From Ignavibacteriales bacterium (GTDB lineage Bacteria; Bacteroidota; Ignavibacteria; UBA10030; SZUA-254): a stretch of 6,538 nucleotides of DNA. The notes under the pieces were generated by a model. The model had not been told where the DNA came from and ran no database searches. It saw nothing but the letters and a program-made list of their open reading frames with translations. A program made the translations under genes and the position numbers. Location: the NCBI GenBank assembly GCA_016207985.1, contig JACQYX010000305.1, positions 1 through 6,538 of the forward strand, given 5' to 3'. Of the stretch, positions 5,385-6,538 are shown piece after piece. Within the stretch, counting starts at the first letter, position 1. Every line of letters starts with the position of its first letter.

Positions 5385-6538
5385 ATGTACCGGTTTTCTA
5401 CTTTCATTTTATGTTGTGTAATATTTCTCCTGACAATCATTGAGATCAATAACCAACAAGAATTTACTGTTCAGCCACTTCGAGAGAAGCAGGTTAAAAC
5501 GCGGTCGGGTGCACTCGAAGCGTTAGATTTTTGGACACAAGCTCGTGCTTATCCGGATATGGATATCCCAGCCGATAAATATTATAAAGCATATCAGAGT
5601 TCAAAAACCAAGACGCGAGAAATTTCAAGAACCATTAGTGGTGGAAGTATCTGGGATCCCATCGGACCGTTGAATTTACAGGGACGCTCGAAAAGTGTAG
5701 CTATCAATCCACTGAATCCGAATACTATATATGTAGGAACTGCAAGTGGTGGCTTGTGGCGCTCATTCACAGGAGGTCTTGGTGGCGACTGGGAACAAGT
5801 GAAATTAGGACAACCCGCACTCGGCATCAGTGCAATCGTTATCGATCCGACCGATACCAACACAATATATCTTGGAACCGGTGAAGTATATCGTTACAAC
5901 AACTCGGTTGGCGGTCTAGTGATCCGCACAACACGCGGAAGTTATGGTATTGGAATACTTAAGACAACTAACGGTGGACAAACCTGGACGAAGAGTCTTG
6001 ATTGGTCATACAATCAACAGAGCGGCATTCAAACGATCAAGATGAATCCACTCAATCCACATACCCTTTGGGCGACAACAACGGAAGGACTATATAGGAC
6101 TGTCAATTCCGGTGCGAATTGGGAATCTGTCATACCCGCCGGGATGGCAATCGACATAGCTATCCATCTGACCGATACTAACTATGTTATGTGCACATTT
6201 GGGAACTTCACTAATAGCATCACGATGCGCACAACAGACGGGGGAAATAATTGGGAAACTTCACCAATACCAAGCTACACCGGAAAAACTCATCTTGCTG
6301 TATATGCGGCACATCCAAATGTTGTATATGCCAGTGCTGGAGATAGTACGACCGGAACAGGAGCTTTGTTCCGCTCTACCGACTTTGGTACAAGCTGGGT
6401 GAAAATGATTGAATACATTGGCAGCAACAGCTTTTTCGGTGTTCAAGGATGGTATTCGCATTACGTTGCTGTTCATCCTGCTGATTCGAGCGTCATAGTT
6501 CACAACGCAGTGGGAAGAAGAAAATCGACAGATGGTGG
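5385..6538 (+). CDS. Exported Asp-box (BNR/sortilin-like) beta-propeller protein, N-terminal part
   Basis: The frame is open from the ATG at 5385 to the window end, giving 384 complete codons and no stop. Residues 1 to about 20 are a hydrophobic signal segment ('FILCCVIFLLTII'), followed by about 65 polar residues. The propeller begins near residue 88 with 'SIWDPIGPLNLQGRSKSVAI'. It then shows repeated 'NPNTIYVGT', 'DTNTIYLGT' and 'HPNVVYAS' strands and Asp-box-like turns: 'KTTNGGQTW' (193), 'RTVNSGANW' (238), 'RTTDGGNNW' (282), 'RSTDFGTSW' (330) and 'KSTDGG' (380, at the edge). Such repeats form beta-propellers in sialidase, sortilin and GH74-like proteins, but the Asp-box is structural and does not indicate catalysis. 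In this bacterial group such proteins are usually large, secreted and end in a T9SS sorting domain; that end is outside the window. A substrate or binding partner cannot be named. The gene is divergent from the Lon-like operon and shares its 251-bp upstream region. Confidence 0.85.
   Translation, partial: MYRFSTFILCCVIFLLTIIEINNQQEFTVQPLREKQVKTRSGALEALDFWTQARAYPDMDIPADKYYKAYQSSKTKTREISRTISGGSIWDPIGPLNLQGRSKSVAINPLNPNTIYVGTASGGLWRSFTGGLGGDWEQVKLGQPALGISAIVIDPTDTNTIYLGTGEVYRYNNSVGGLVIRTTRGSYGIGILKTTNGGQTWTKSLDWSYNQQSGIQTIKMNPLNPHTLWATTTEGLYRTVNSGANWESVIPAGMAIDIAIHLTDTNYVMCTFGNFTNSITMRTTDGGNNWETSPIPSYTGKTHLAVYAAHPNVVYASAGDSTTGTGALFRSTDFGTSWVKMIEYIGSNSFFGVQGWYSHYVAVHPADSSVIVHNAVGRRKSTDG

Noticed and set aside
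5594..5863. Leftward 89-codon open frame
   Set aside because: It is antisense to the beta-propeller coding region, with no family resemblance.
6184..6503. Open frames of 72 (plus) and 80 (minus) codons
   Set aside because: Both overlap the beta-propeller gene in other frames, where the real frame shows regular Asp-box repeats.
1..6538. tRNA or rRNA genes, CRISPR arrays, insertion sequences
   Set aside because: Nothing resembling cloverleaf tRNA motifs, regularly spaced repeats, transposase motifs or terminal inverted repeats was seen on either strand.

Overview
The window looks like chromosomal sequence from a bacterium of the Bacteroidota/Ignavibacteriota/FCB group. The best evidence is the C-terminal tail of the gene at 1557-2690. 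It carries the 'LEQNYPNPFNPETEIRF' signature of type A sorting domains, which target proteins to the type IX secretion system (T9SS). A large secreted beta-propeller and a moderately AT-rich base composition fit the same group. I cannot assign a genus.

Layout, left to right. Positions 1-172 hold a rightward fragment of a minimal nucleotidyltransferase (MntA/MJ0435 type). It is cut by the window edge, where the sequence opens with 15 A's. At about 170-183 this fragment abuts, tail to tail, a leftward gene for a secreted GH114-type (endo-alpha-1,4-polygalactosaminidase-like) protein. That gene is broken: an internal deletion with frameshift at about 1196 splits it, and its 3' end is lost at the junction. 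Upstream on the same strand lie a T9SS-exported zinc-dependent nuclease/phospholipase C-family enzyme (1557-2690) and a large LonB-like protease (2704-5133). These three genes form one apparent operon, read right to left, with 13-nt spacers and AAGGA-type ribosome binding sites. A 251-bp divergent intergenic region (5134-5384) contains candidate promoters in both directions and a two-part inverted repeat between them. A rightward gene then runs from 5385 off the right edge and encodes the first ~384 residues of an exported Asp-box (BNR-like) beta-propeller protein.

Biologically the window combines one cytoplasmic protease with envelope or secreted hydrolases. The secreted enzymes plausibly act on polymers outside the cell (nucleic acid or phospholipid, galactosaminoglycan-like exopolysaccharide). 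No functional link between the Lon-like protease and the exported enzymes can be shown beyond co-orientation and tight spacing. I found no convincing novel defence or mobile system. The most notable anomalies are the double break in the GH114 gene, the abrupt join with the nucleotidyltransferase fragment, the degenerate ATPase motifs of the Lon-like protein, and the mixed metal-ligand pattern of the nuclease/phospholipase.
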